From Scytonema hofmannii PCC 7110 (GTDB lineage: Bacteria; Cyanobacteriota; Cyanobacteriia; Cyanobacteriales; Nostocaceae): a stretch of 64,000 nt of DNA. Numbering within the stretch: the stretch's first letter is position 1; each line of letters starts with the position of its first letter. Where the stretch lies: the NCBI RefSeq assembly GCF_000346485.2, contig NZ_KQ976354.1, forward strand, positions 7,550,283-7,614,282, in the 5' to 3' direction. A model generated the notes under the pieces. That model searched no databases. It saw only the letters and a program-made list of their open reading frames with translations, and was not told the DNA's origin. This document shows positions 54,063 through 62,716 of this stretch, in pieces. A program made the translations under genes and the position numbers.

Positions 54063-56705
54063 ATTCCCCACTCCCCATTCCCCAATCATTATTTCTGTCA
54101 CTTTTTGAGCGCAAAGGGGTCGATAGAACAAGAAGCCTTGTACATCTTCGCAGTGGACGGATTTCAAAAACTCTAGTTCCTCTTCCTTTTCCACTCCTTC
54201 AGCAGTCAACCTCAATCCCAGACTGCGTCCTAAAGTGACTATTGCCTTAATAATATGAGTGACTTTGACATCTGTTGTTAAATTTTTAATGAAAGAACCA
54301 TCAATTTTGAGGTTGTGAAGTGGTAAGAGTTGCAGGCGAGAGAGGGAGGAATGACCCGTACCAAAATCATCTATGGAAAGGTGAACTCCCATTTGCTCTA
54401 GTTTCTGTAGCACATTTCTGGTGAAATCAATATCTTCAATGGCTGTGGATTCGGTAATCTCTAACTCTAAAAATTGCGCCTCTAGTTCCGTCTGTTTTAA
54501 AATCATTGCTACTGTTTCTACTAATTGAAGCTGACGGAATTGTTTAAGGGAGAGATTCACTGCCATAGTGATGGGAGGGAAGCCCGCCTCTTGCCAAATT
54601 TTGTTCTGCTGGCATGCAGTCCGCAAAACCCATTCTCCAATGGGAATAATTAATCCACTTTCTTCTGCTAGGGGAATGAAAGCATTAGGAGCTACTAATC
54701 CCATTTCTGGGTGCTGCCACCGTATCAAAGCTTCCATTCCCGTAATCTTTCGTGTTAGAATATTAACTCGTGGCTGGTAATACACGACTAATTCTTTCCG
54801 TTCTAAGGCATGACGCAAGCTTTTCTCTAAAGTAAGAATATTGGGCGCTTTAGCACCCAAAGAAGCAGCATAAAATTGGTGATTGTTTCTTCCGAGTTCT
54901 TTTGCTTTGTATAAGGCTGCATCTGCGTGTTTGATCAAGGTTTCGGCATCGGGGCTTTCTTCATTTAGCATGGCAATACCAACACTGCTACTGATGTACA
55001 GTTCGTTACTATCAAGATAAAAAGGGTTCTCTAGAGCTTGTAGAATTCTTTGGGCGACTTGTACAACTTCGTCAATAGATATAATTCGGGGTAGTAAAAT
55101 GATAAATTCGTCTCCGCCCCAACGGGCAACTGTGTCTCCTGCTCTTAAGGAGTCTCTGAGTCTTTGAGCAACATTGATTAAAAGTTGATCTCCTAGTGTG
55201 TGTCCAAGAGAATCATTGATGGTTTTGAACCGATCTAAATCAAGGAACATCACAGCTAAACTTTCCCCAATCCGAGATGCATTGGGTAGAGTTTTGGAAA
55301 GTATCTCGTCAAATAGCAAGCGATTTGGCAAACCAGTTAACATATCGTGGAGCGCCTGGTAGCGAATTTTTTCTTCTACCTGTTGGCGGAGTTTTGCCGC
55401 GCTGATACTGGCTGCCATAGTTAAGAGAGCAGATTCTTCATGCTTTGACCAATGACGATCGCTGCAACAGTCTGCTAATCCAAGATAACCCCAAAATTTG
55501 TCTTCTAGCCGCAGGGGTACTAAAAGCAAAGATTGAATGCCACATTGAACGAGGAGTTCTTGTTCGGTAGCGGGAAATTCTCTTGTCAATCCATGAATAG
55601 ACTGTCCGCTAGAAAGAATTTCATACCAACGAGATAGACCGCAACTATCGTAAGGTAGATTTTGTGATTGAGAACGGAAAGATTTCATGTTGGAATGTGT
55701 CCATTCAAACTGCAAACTCACAACCCTTTCTCCATTTTGAGGATGGCAATGGTTCTCAAACAAGAAAATGCGGTCTACCTTAGCAGCTTCACCTAATGTG
55801 GCTATAGCTTTGTCAATGGCTATTTCGTAGTTCAATTCTGCTAGTAAATAATTAGCAGCTTCTGCAACGGCTTGCAGTAAGCGATCGCGCTGGAGCAATT
55901 CTGCTTCTACTTGTTTTTGTGCAGTAATATCTCTAATAATGAATGTTCTAATTAAATCGCTTTCCGGTAAATAGTGAATGGATTGTTCAAAAACTTCTCC
56001 GTTAACTTCTATCTCACGAATAAAAGAGCCTCCCTTCCAGTTTTGAACCAGAGCAGAAAGCCCTGCTGCTAGCGGATGATTGTTTTCAAATTGTCTGAGA
56101 TTGGGAAATTTAGAAGCCGCAGCCGGATTGAGATAAGTTACCTTACCTTGCAAATCTGTCTCAATAATTGGATTGGGGATCAATTCTGGAAAAGATGCCA
56201 AACGAGCCAAAGCTACCTCAGTTGCTTCTTCAAGGATGTTATTAGAAGAACCAATTATAGTTTCAAAAGGATTTGCAGAACTTGCTTGCTCTGATATGAG
56301 TTTATATATGTCTTTTTCCCCACAGTACTCAGAGAATGCTTCTTCAGATAAGTTAGAAATAGCGTAGTACTTAGCTTGAGCTTGATTGCTACCAAACTCA
56401 ATGACATCGCCATTTTGGAGATCGTGCGAAAAACATTTTGTGCCATTCACAAACAAACCGTTTGTACTCCTCTTCCCCTTAAAACTGCCATCAATAATCC
56501 GAAAGCAACACTGGTCAGTTTGTGGAACAGTGACCCGCAAGAGTATAGCGTGTTGTCTGGAAACTGAACGAGAACGAAGAACAATAGCGTTTCTTAAATC
56601 CCGCCCAAGAGAATAAGTTGTCTCCTTTAGGGGGATAGTGCGCTGTCCTTTCAGGTCATTAACAATCAAAAGGTGGCGTATTTTTTCCCTCTCATCTTTT
56701 GGCAT
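54054..56705 (-). CDS. FHA-PAS-GAF-GGDEF-EAL c-di-GMP turnover protein
   Basis: An 883-residue soluble signalling protein. Residues about 15-110 are an FHA domain (YSLGRDLRNAIVLRSRSVSR), which binds phosphothreonine. A PAS domain is at about 165-270, a GAF domain at about 280-430, a GGDEF domain at about 440-610 with an intact RWGGDEFIIL active loop, and an EAL domain at about 625-870 (MEALIRWQHPEMGLVAP, LELEITES, IDDFGTGHSSL, LKIDGSFI). Both synthesis and hydrolysis residues are present. The last about nine residues (GEWGVGNGE) are coded by the G-rich repeat. The FHA domain suggests input from a Ser/Thr kinase. Confidence 0.93.
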   Translation of the reverse strand: MPKDEREKIRHLLIVNDLKGQRTIPLKETTYSLGRDLRNAIVLRSRSVSRQHAILLRVTVPQTDQCCFRIIDGSFKGKRSTNGLFVNGTKCFSHDLQNGDVIEFGSNQAQAKYYAISNLSEEAFSEYCGEKDIYKLISEQASSANPFETIIGSSNNILEEATEVALARLASFPELIPNPIIETDLQGKVTYLNPAAASKFPNLRQFENNHPLAAGLSALVQNWKGGSFIREIEVNGEVFEQSIHYLPESDLIRTFIIRDITAQKQVEAELLQRDRLLQAVAEAANYLLAELNYEIAIDKAIATLGEAAKVDRIFLFENHCHPQNGERVVSLQFEWTHSNMKSFRSQSQNLPYDSCGLSRWYEILSSGQSIHGLTREFPATEQELLVQCGIQSLLLVPLRLEDKFWGYLGLADCCSDRHWSKHEESALLTMAASISAAKLRQQVEEKIRYQALHDMLTGLPNRLLFDEILSKTLPNASRIGESLAVMFLDLDRFKTINDSLGHTLGDQLLINVAQRLRDSLRAGDTVARWGGDEFIILLPRIISIDEVVQVAQRILQALENPFYLDSNELYISSSVGIAMLNEESPDAETLIKHADAALYKAKELGRNNHQFYAASLGAKAPNILTLEKSLRHALERKELVVYYQPRVNILTRKITGMEALIRWQHPEMGLVAPNAFIPLAEESGLIIPIGEWVLRTACQQNKIWQEAGFPPITMAVNLSLKQFRQLQLVETVAMILKQTELEAQFLELEITESTAIEDIDFTRNVLQKLEQMGVHLSIDDFGTGHSSLSRLQLLPLHNLKIDGSFIKNLTTDVKVTHIIKAIVTLGRSLGLRLTAEGVEKEEELEFLKSVHCEDVQGFLFYRPLCAQKVTEIMIGEWGVGNGE

Positions 56706-57170
56706 TGGTCTTCCTTATCTTCCCACGTCTTTTCTTGGGGTGAAGAATACTGCTTGAAGAAGTTTTGACATCCATTGGTGCGATTGCCTTGAAAAGCTAC
56801 TTCAGTCTGCTTTATTACATGCATATAAACGGCATTCGTAAGCGTTCTTCGATACAACTAACTCGTCTAACGCGAGAATGCGTAGTTGACGAATCAATTT
56901 ACTTCGGAGAGAGTTTTATCCATGGTTGACTTCAACGAATTAAGTCGTTGCTGAGTTGGCTATTTGATTGTAATGCTGCACTCTGGTTGGCTCTTAAATA
57001 CCCAGGATAAAATTAAACAACTAATATATCACACTGTATATTTGCTGAATTTTTAACCGGAGGAAGAAAAGAAGAAAAAATTTAGTAATCAGTGACCAGT
57101 GACCAGTGACCAGTGACCAGTGACCAGTGACCAGTGACCAGTGACCAATAATTAATGACAAATGACCAGT
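56706..57170. other. Intergenic region with heptamer array (57091-57147)
   Basis: The 465 bp before the start of the c-di-GMP protein hold no gene. The last part has eight AGTGACC copies (57091-57147) followed by AATAATTAATGACAAATGACC. An AACTAATATATCACACTGTATATT stretch near 57018 is AT-rich without a clear promoter. Confidence 0.7.
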
Positions 57171-57542
57171 TCAAGAAGAAAAGAATACAATAAGAAAACA
57201 AATGAATAATAAAGCCAGCAACAGTAGCAAAGCTTGATTGCGTCTCACCCAATTTTGAACAGTGACACCAAAGCTGCTAGATTGGTTCTGTTGCTGCAAC
57301 TCTAATTGCCTTTCATCTATATTTTGGTAGAGGATGCACTCTTTAGCGTGAGGACGCTGAGGATAAGTACAGCTCTCATCAACATGGTAAGTACAAGTGT
57401 CGCAGAGATATTTTTCACCCGTGGCGCGATGCAGGGGAATACCTGGATGTCCGTAAGCTTTTAACTCGATGCGACAATGGGGACAAGTTACAGCTTGGGA
57501 GTTAACAGGTTGATGGCAACGAGGACAAGTTGTAGTTTCCAA
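57171..57542 (-). CDS. Zinc-ribbon protein with C-terminal membrane anchor
   Basis: A 123-residue protein. Two CxxC pairs at the N-terminus (CPRCHQPVNSQAVTCPHC) form a zinc ribbon. A second group, CDTCTYH and CTYPQRPHAKEC, could bind another metal. The C-terminus is one hydrophobic helix (ALLLLLALLFICFLIVFF), so the protein is tail-anchored with the ribbon in the cytoplasm. No function is established for this cyanobacterial type. Confidence 0.8.
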   Translation of the reverse strand: METTTCPRCHQPVNSQAVTCPHCRIELKAYGHPGIPLHRATGEKYLCDTCTYHVDESCTYPQRPHAKECILYQNIDERQLELQQQNQSSSFGVTVQNWVRRNQALLLLLALLFICFLIVFFSS

Positions 57543-57783
57543 AGCCGGTACCTAAATGTAGCTTGATATCCTATTTTATCTACTTACCCTGTGCCTTTTG
57601 CCCTTTGTCTTCAACCTTTCTTCATCAAAAAACCGTAATTGCGCTGAAGTTTTCTTGTGAGCAACTAAAAGATAATTTGACTTAGGGTGCTTTCTTTAAG
57701 TTGGGTAATGACTAGTACAGGTCAGTGGAAATAAACAGAACTTACAAACTGTAAATCTACCTACAACTCTCACCACTGACCAA

Positions 57784-57820
57784 TGATAAATGACGAATGA
57801 CAAATGACGAATGACAAATG
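57784..57820. repeat. Direct repeats of ATGACAAATGACGA
   Basis: ATGATAAATGACGA, ATGACAAATGACGA and ATGACAAATG follow each other directly before the FecR gene. They belong to a dispersed TGACNAATG family; another short run is at 57155-57166. Confidence 0.75.
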
Positions 57821-57836
57821 CCCGAGGCTGCAAACT

Positions 57837-59144
57837 ATGTTCCGCCAGTTTTTGCTATTGCTAGTGATGAGTTTATGGGGAAGTGTTATTTTACTCTTGC
57901 CACAGAAGGTAAGCGCTGTGACTCCCCTGACACTAGCTGTCATTGAGGAACTCCGGAATCTAGTGCAACTTACACCACAAAACAAGCCGAAGCGTCAAGC
58001 ACGCAAATCAGATGCTATGATTCCTGGAGATGGCTTGTCCACTGGTAAAGCTTCTTTGGCAGAATTGCGCTTCAATGATGGTTCTAGGGCGCGAATTGGA
58101 CAACAGGCTGTTTTTCGGTTCTTACCAAAAACGCGAAATTTGAGACTTTCAAACGGGACTGCATTGTTGCTGATTCGACCAGGACAAGGGCAAACACGGA
58201 TAAATACACCAAATGCTGCTGCCGCAATTCGTGGTTCCGCACTGTTTGTGCGCTACGATCCACAAACAAACACGACAATTGTTGGTGCATTGACAAATAG
58301 CGGTATTCAAGTCCAGAACAAGAATGCTTCTCAAAGCCAAAATCTGGCAGCTGGGCAACTCATAGTTGTAGTTAAAGATAGATTTCAGGGTTTATATGAT
58401 TTTGACCTGAGAACTTTTTATGAAACGAGCAATTTGGTTCGGGGGCTGGATTTAACTCTTAAAAGTGGTGTACCGAATTTAGATCCAGCACTCGCTAGCG
58501 TTCAAGCTGAAACAGCGGATGCAGTCGCAACACAGCAGCCATTAGCGGGTGTGGGTGTGATGGAAAACTTATCTATTTTCGGGACAATAACTTCTTCTGG
58601 TGATACCTCGACTCATCACAACAGCGATCGCATTCACAACAATGTGATGAGAGACCATTCTCCTGTAGAGAACCTGTTAGACACAGGACAAGTTTTGTCA
58701 AATACTGATCAAGATAGCGGTTCTAAATCTGGTACTCAGCCTGATAAGAATTTTGGTAACGGCAACCCAGGTAATAATAATCCGGGTAATGGCAATCCAG
58801 GCAACAATAATCCAGTTGGCAATCCCGGTAACGGTAACCCAGGTAATGGCAATCCTGGTAATGGCAATCCCGGTAATGGCAATCCCGGTAACGGTAACCC
58901 AAGTAATGGCAATCCCGGTAACGGTAACCCCGGTAACGGTAATCCCGGTAACAACAATCCAATTGGCAATCCTGGTAATGGCAATCCTGGTAACGACAAT
59001 CCAGTTGGTAATCCCGGTAATGGCAATCCCGGTAACGGTAACCCAAGTAATGGCAATCCCGGTAACGACAATCCAGTTGGTAATCCCGGTAACAGTAACC
59101 CAGGTAATGGCAATCCCAGCAACAATAATCCAGCAGAAAATTAG
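57837..59144 (+). CDS. FecR-domain exported protein with Asn/Gly/Pro repeat tail
   Basis: From ATG 57837 the protein has 435 residues. A signal peptide is at 1-30 (FRQFLLLLVMSLWGSVILLL). Residues about 50-200 form a FecR domain (DGLSTGKASLAELRFNDGSR, TRINTPNAAAAIRGSALFVR), as in proteins that sense or bind polymers in the envelope. The last about 130 residues (58758-59139) are a low-complexity tail of GNGNPG, GNNNP and VGNPGNGNP units. An in-frame ATG at 57804 lies in the TGACAAATG repeat and is not preferred. The tail could be an extended, hydrophilic stalk. Role unknown. Confidence 0.85.
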   Translation: MFRQFLLLLVMSLWGSVILLLPQKVSAVTPLTLAVIEELRNLVQLTPQNKPKRQARKSDAMIPGDGLSTGKASLAELRFNDGSRARIGQQAVFRFLPKTRNLRLSNGTALLLIRPGQGQTRINTPNAAAAIRGSALFVRYDPQTNTTIVGALTNSGIQVQNKNASQSQNLAAGQLIVVVKDRFQGLYDFDLRTFYETSNLVRGLDLTLKSGVPNLDPALASVQAETADAVATQQPLAGVGVMENLSIFGTITSSGDTSTHHNSDRIHNNVMRDHSPVENLLDTGQVLSNTDQDSGSKSGTQPDKNFGNGNPGNNNPGNGNPGNNNPVGNPGNGNPGNGNPGNGNPGNGNPGNGNPSNGNPGNGNPGNGNPGNNNPIGNPGNGNPGNDNPVGNPGNGNPGNGNPSNGNPGNDNPVGNPGNSNPGNGNPSNNNPAEN

Positions 59145-59160
59145 CCAAGCTAAGATTTTA

Positions 59161-59311
59161 TTAAGAGGATGTTTTAAAAGTTGTGGGCGAATATAATTCG
59201 CTACTACACAAACAAAGTCCGCCTGCGCGGACTAACAAGAAATTAAGGTTTTGAAACAACCCACGCAGGTGGGTTTTGCTTGTATAGTCGCGATTTCTAA
59301 TCGCTTGATAT
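59161..59311 (+). mobile_element. MITE-like element, family 2, copy B
   Basis: It begins TTAAGAGGATGTTTTAAAAG, contains AGTCCGCCTGCGCGGACT and AACCCACGCAGGTGGGTT, and GCTTGTATAGTCGCGATTTC. In opposite orientation it aligns with 43939-44095, and its right part with 47207-47293. No frame. The 277-bp gap between the FecR and nuclease genes has no other feature. Confidence 0.7.
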
Positions 59312-59421
59312 TTTTATTCAAACCAACCTAGAATTCTTCTAAACTAGACCGTATTGGGTTATGAGTGACATTGATTGAGAGATAATTTTAATTAAACTTA
59401 GAAATAAAATTATTAGCAAAC

Positions 59422-60441
59422 ATGAGCAAGCCAATTCCGGATGATTATAAAAACCTGCTAATTGAAGTAAAACAACGCATTCGTTCTGCTCAATATGAAG
59501 CACTGAAAGCTGTAAACAAAGAACTCATTGCCCTCTACTGGGATATTGGCAAGATGATAGTAACCCGTCAGCAGGAAGCTAGTTGGGGAAAATCAGTGGT
59601 AGAACAGTTAGCAAGGGATTTGCAGGCAGAGTTTCCTGGAATTAGTGGATTTTCTACCCGTAATATTTGGAATATGCGGAGTTTTTATGTTACTTACAGT
59701 CAGAACGAAAAACTGCAACCAATGGTTGCAGAAATTGGTTGGACTCATAATCTTGTCATTCTTGAAAAGTGTAAGGATGATTTGGAACGAGAGTTTTACA
59801 TTAGAATGACTCGTAAGTTTGGTTGGACAAAGAACGTTTTGAGCCACCAAATTGAGAATAAAACTTATGAGAAAACCCTACTTAACCAAACTAATTTTGA
59901 TAAAGCCGTACCAGAGGAAATACGCGATCGCGCAAAATTAGCAGTTAAAGATGAATATACGTTTGACTTTTTAGAATTAGGTGATGAATATAGTGAGCGG
60001 GAGCTAGAAAGGGCAATTCTGACAAGAGTGCAACCATTCTTACAAGAAATGGGAGGTATGTTTGCCTTTATTGGTAGTCAATATCGTTTAGAAATTGATG
60101 ATGAGGAGTACTTTATAGATATTGTTCTATATCACCGTAATTTGAAATGTTTGGTAGCAGTAGAACTAAAGATTGGTAAGTTTTTGCCTGAGTATGTTGG
60201 TAAGATGCAGTTTTATTTAGCTGCTTTGGATGACAAGGTAAAGCTACCTGATGAAAACCCTTCAATTGGCATTATTCTTTGCAAATCTAAAAATAAAACG
60301 ATTGTTGAGTATGCACTAAAAGAATCAAATAAACCAATTGGTGTGGCAAGTTATCAGATAGTTTCTACTGTACCTCAAGAACTTCAACATCAGCTTCCAG
60401 CACCAGAGCAGGTTGCCAAGTTATTGGAGGGAATTGAATGA
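59422..60441 (+). CDS. YhcG-like PDDEXK nuclease-domain protein (DUF1016)
   Basis: A 339-residue protein. The N-terminal domain (about 10-160; LIALYWDIGKMIV, GFSTRNIWNMRSFY, LVILEKCKDDLEREFYI) is the DUF1016_N winged-helix part. The C-terminal domain (about 180-335) is the PDDEXK nuclease: FIDIVLYHRNLKCLVAVELK shows D...ExK and FLPEYVGKMQFYLAALDD completes the core. Such proteins occur in defence islands and near restriction systems. It stands alone here, upstream of toxin-antitoxin genes and relics. The mode of action is not known. Confidence 0.9.
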   Translation: MSKPIPDDYKNLLIEVKQRIRSAQYEALKAVNKELIALYWDIGKMIVTRQQEASWGKSVVEQLARDLQAEFPGISGFSTRNIWNMRSFYVTYSQNEKLQPMVAEIGWTHNLVILEKCKDDLEREFYIRMTRKFGWTKNVLSHQIENKTYEKTLLNQTNFDKAVPEEIRDRAKLAVKDEYTFDFLELGDEYSERELERAILTRVQPFLQEMGGMFAFIGSQYRLEIDDEEYFIDIVLYHRNLKCLVAVELKIGKFLPEYVGKMQFYLAALDDKVKLPDENPSIGIILCKSKNKTIVEYALKESNKPIGVASYQIVSTVPQELQHQLPAPEQVAKLLEGIE

Positions 60442-60467
60442 AAATTGATGGAATCAACTAAACAGAA

Positions 60468-60620
60468 CTACTTTGAGAATTTTTTTGCCTTTCTACTAGA
60501 ACTAATAACTTGTCTTGCAAGGTTAAATTCAGTTTCCAGTGCATCATACTCAGCTTTTACTTTTGGATCTGCCAAGACTTCACTGCGAATAGATTTCCAA
60601 GAAATTGTAGTGAAGGTCAT
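60468..60620 (-). pseudogene. Truncated XRE-type antitoxin (N-terminal fragment)
   Basis: ATG 60620 to TAG 60468-60470, 50 codons. TTISWKSIRSEVLADPKVKA and EYDALETEFNLARQVIS match the helical start of HigA-like XRE antitoxins, in which the helix-turn-helix follows at LR...GLTQ. Here the frame ends after SSSRKAKKFSK, so the DNA-binding part is missing. AAGAGGAAAAA precedes the ATG. No toxin partner remains. A relic, not a working antitoxin. Confidence 0.6.
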
Positions 60621-61119
60621 TTTTTCCTCTTCTTAAGTTTAAGTTTATAGAAAAAGAAGGACAGGCGAGACGCCCATCCCACAAGAAAGCCATAACTGTT
60701 ATGCAAAACAGTCAGTATTGCTTTTCGGCTTATGTAAGATTCCGTCTTATAAACGCTTATTTGCTGCCTCAGTTGCTTGAGTTTTTAGGAACTAATTTTC
60801 AAATCATAACGTTGACAAAGTATTTTGAGGTTTTCTCGGACTTGCGCTCGCACACACTTTCTAGTAACATGACTTCCTAGTGACTTGAATTCGCAATCTT
60901 CCTCATACCGCAATACTTACCGAATTAATAAAGATATTGTAAATACACTTGTAGAAAATCCGATCCATTTCTCCATCATTGTTCGTTTATTGGCAAAATA
61001 GTCTTGATGCGATCGCCACAAATAGTCCAGAGATAAGTACAAGCAGTTAAAACTAGAACTATTTCCACGGACGATTTAAAAGCTCCAACCTCAGAACGCA
61101 AATACTTTAGAGATAAACA
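60621..61119. other. Decayed region with palindrome and WYL relic
   Basis: The 499 bp contain the palindrome ACAGGCGAGACGCCCATCC (60661), the end of a WYL-protein gene on the minus strand (60785 to about 60880) and AT-rich DNA with GCGATCGC at 61010. No intact gene is present. Confidence 0.65.
60785..60880 (-). pseudogene. C-terminal fragment of a WYL-domain regulator
   Basis: On the minus strand, ending in TAA at 60785-60787, the frame reads RAQVRENLKILCQRYDLKIS and a last S. The intact WYL protein at 62812-63678 ends TKEKLKVFCQRYNLKISS, so this is a second, lost copy. Nothing more of the gene is readable. A duplication or deletion of the WYL locus has occurred here. Confidence 0.6.
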
Positions 61120-61455
61120 ATGGACGAGCAAAAACTTTTAGAAAGAATTACAGTTAATCCCAAAATATTTGGAGGTAAGGGATTTCCAAGAAATAAATTA
61201 TCCATCTTGTGGAACGGGCGTCCTCGCCCGTTCTATATTAGTGGCGGGCGGGACGCCCGCACCACAAGAGAAAGTTGTATATTTTTTTATTTGGAAGTCC
61301 CTAAGCCGATTATTCGAGGTCATCGTCTAGCCGTTGAGCATATTTTAGGGATGCTGGCTACAGGTGATACTATTGAAACTCTGCTAGAGGGTTATCCCTG
61401 GTTAGAAAGGGAAGACTTAATGGCTTGTTTAGTCTACGCACGACAATTAACTTAA
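61120..61455 (+). CDS. DUF433 antitoxin-type protein with in-frame MITE insertion
   Basis: The frame has 111 residues. Without 61180-61305 it would read LLERITVNPKIFGGK then PIIRGHRLAVEHIL, a normal DUF433 protein of about 69 residues (N-terminal beta part plus helix-turn-helix with LLEGYPWLEREDLMACLVYA). The 126-bp palindromic element adds 42 residues (from GFPRNKLSILWNGRPRPF to FFYLEVPK) between GGK and PIIRG without a stop or frameshift. DUF433 proteins are usually antitoxins of DUF5615 toxins; no such toxin gene is adjacent. The altered protein may be non-functional. Confidence 0.75.
   Translation: MDEQKLLERITVNPKIFGGKGFPRNKLSILWNGRPRPFYISGGRDARTTRESCIFFYLEVPKPIIRGHRLAVEHILGMLATGDTIETLLEGYPWLEREDLMACLVYARQLT
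61180..61305. mobile_element. MITE-like palindromic element, family 1, copy B, inside DUF433 gene
   Basis: The 126-bp insert begins GGATTTCCAAGAAAT and ends ATTTGGAAGTCCCTAAG, near inverted ends, and TAAG is present on both sides of it. Inside are the palindromes AACGGGCGTCCTCGCCCGTT and GCGGGCGGGACGCCCGC with ACCACAAG. It matches the architecture of 37346-37475. Its exact boundary in a host gene defines the element ends. Confidence 0.85.
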
Positions 61456-61487
61456 TCTTGTGTTACTTAATACTTCTTTAAATTGCC

Positions 61488-61934
61488 ATGAGCACACCAA
61501 CAATTGAAGAGATTGAAAAACTTGCCCAACAGTTGCCTGAAAAAATTCCTTATCTCAAAATGTTAGTTTTGTTTGGCTCTAGAGCTACTGGCAAAACTCA
61601 TACTCAAAGTGACTGGGATTTTGCCGTACTTTTCAATGAAGAAGACCGAAAGTCACATATAAAGGATAATGATTGGGGGTGGTTTGAAGTTCCTCTCATT
61701 CTTGGGAAATCGTTTGGAATAGATCCCGAAAAAATTGATGTAGTAGAACTGAATAATTCTTCCTGGTTAGTAGCCCATTTTGTTGCTCGTGATGGTATTC
61801 TTCTTTATGAGAAAGATCCAGGAGGATATGAATATTTTCGGAGCACTTCATTAAGACCAGAGTCAGAAATGAAGAAATTTCGCCAAGAGCAACGCCAGCT
61901 TATCGAAATGGCATTGAAAAAGTGGGGACTATGA
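61488..61934 (+). CDS. mntA: MntA-type minimal nucleotidyltransferase antitoxin
   Basis: A 148-residue protein with VLFGSRATGKTHTQSDWDFA, the GSX10DXD motif of the MNT family. A third acidic residue lies further on (KIDVVEL). In the studied Shewanella MntA-HepT pair, MntA neutralises HepT by adding AMP groups to a tyrosine of its RX4HXY motif. All residues needed for nucleotidyl transfer appear intact. The stop overlaps the HepT start (ATGA), so the genes are translationally coupled. Confidence 0.88.
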   Translation: MSTPTIEEIEKLAQQLPEKIPYLKMLVLFGSRATGKTHTQSDWDFAVLFNEEDRKSHIKDNDWGWFEVPLILGKSFGIDPEKIDVVELNNSSWLVAHFVARDGILLYEKDPGGYEYFRSTSLRPESEMKKFRQEQRQLIEMALKKWGL

Positions 61935-62383
61935 GAAACATTGACTGGGAAATCGTTTTAGTTAGAATTCGGTTGATTGTAAAATATTGCGACAGTTTGG
62001 AAAAGTTTAAATCGATTAGTCTTGATGAGTATTTGGGTGATTTTGATCGGCAATTAATTGTTGAAAGACTCATACAACTCATGGTGGAAGCAGCAACAGA
62101 TATTAATAAATATCTGTTACTACAGTTATATGAAATTAATCCAACTACAAACTTTGATTCTTTTAGTGAAGCTGGACAGAAAGGCATCATAACTCAAAAT
62201 TTAGCAGATGAACTGGCACAATCTGTTGGAATGCGGAATATTTTAGTTTATCTGTATGAAGATATAAACAGCAGAATAGTATTTTCGGTTATTCCAAAGG
62301 CTTTGGAACAATATCGGTTATACGTACAGCAAGTTACAGCTTATCTTGATTCACTAGAGGCAGAAGGATGGGGAACCCTGTGA
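61931..62383 (+). CDS. hepT: HepT-type HEPN protein with substituted catalytic histidine
   Basis: From ATG 61931 the protein has 150 residues and a HEPN/DUF86 helical fold (IQLMVEAATDINKYLLLQ, ITQNLADELAQSVGMRNI). The RNase motif is RX4-6H, in HepT RX4HXY; here the sequence is GMRNILVYLYED, i.e. RX4YXY. The codon is TAT where CAT would give His, a single base change. The tyrosine modified by MntA is kept. The toxin is expected to be catalytically weak or dead. GTG 61922 is an alternative start. Confidence 0.85.
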   Translation: MRNIDWEIVLVRIRLIVKYCDSLEKFKSISLDEYLGDFDRQLIVERLIQLMVEAATDINKYLLLQLYEINPTTNFDSFSEAGQKGIITQNLADELAQSVGMRNILVYLYEDINSRIVFSVIPKALEQYRLYVQQVTAYLDSLEAEGWGTL

Positions 62384-62658
62384 CTAGAGATAATTTGCTC
62401 TCCAGAATTTCCATTGACCCGAATATTTGTTTTGGCAAACCTCGTATTTGCGGACATCGCATCCCAGTTTATCTTATTCTCGATATTTTAGCTGGTGGCG
62501 AAACTATTGAAGAAGTTTTAGAAGGATACCCAAGTATTGAGCGAGAAGACGTGCTTGCTTGTCTTGCCTATGGTGCAGAAATGTCAAGGGATGTTTTTGT
62601 TGAAATTCCTTTGAGTCCAGAAGTTCAGGCTGGACAAGAGGGTATAGGTGAGGAGTAA
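62368..62658 (+). CDS. DUF433 antitoxin-type protein
   Basis: A 96-residue protein with the uninterrupted family pattern: LLSRISIDPNICFGKPRICG then HRIPVYLILDILAGGETIEE and VLEGYPSIEREDVLACLAYG. The first part resembles a beta-rich dimerisation region and the second a helix-turn-helix. Its start overlaps the HepT stop by 16 bp; GTG 62380 is an alternative. DUF433 is normally followed by a DUF5615 toxin gene, which is absent (the next gene is convergent). It may be an orphan antitoxin or an accessory regulator of the MntA-HepT operon. Confidence 0.85.
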   Translation: MGNPVTRDNLLSRISIDPNICFGKPRICGHRIPVYLILDILAGGETIEEVLEGYPSIEREDVLACLAYGAEMSRDVFVEIPLSPEVQAGQEGIGEE

Positions 62659-62716
62659 AATTTATACCCTCATACTAAATACTTTGTAAATTTATGCTTA
62701 ATATTCCCTCAGGCTA

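Noticed and set aside
58723-59148. Long minus-strand frames in the FecR tail region
   Set aside because: They arise from the low-complexity repeat, giving PGLPLPGLP or CHYRDCHY peptides without start signals or homology.
60445-60636. 63-residue frame on the plus strand
   Set aside because: It is antisense to the XRE-antitoxin fragment, which matches a known family.
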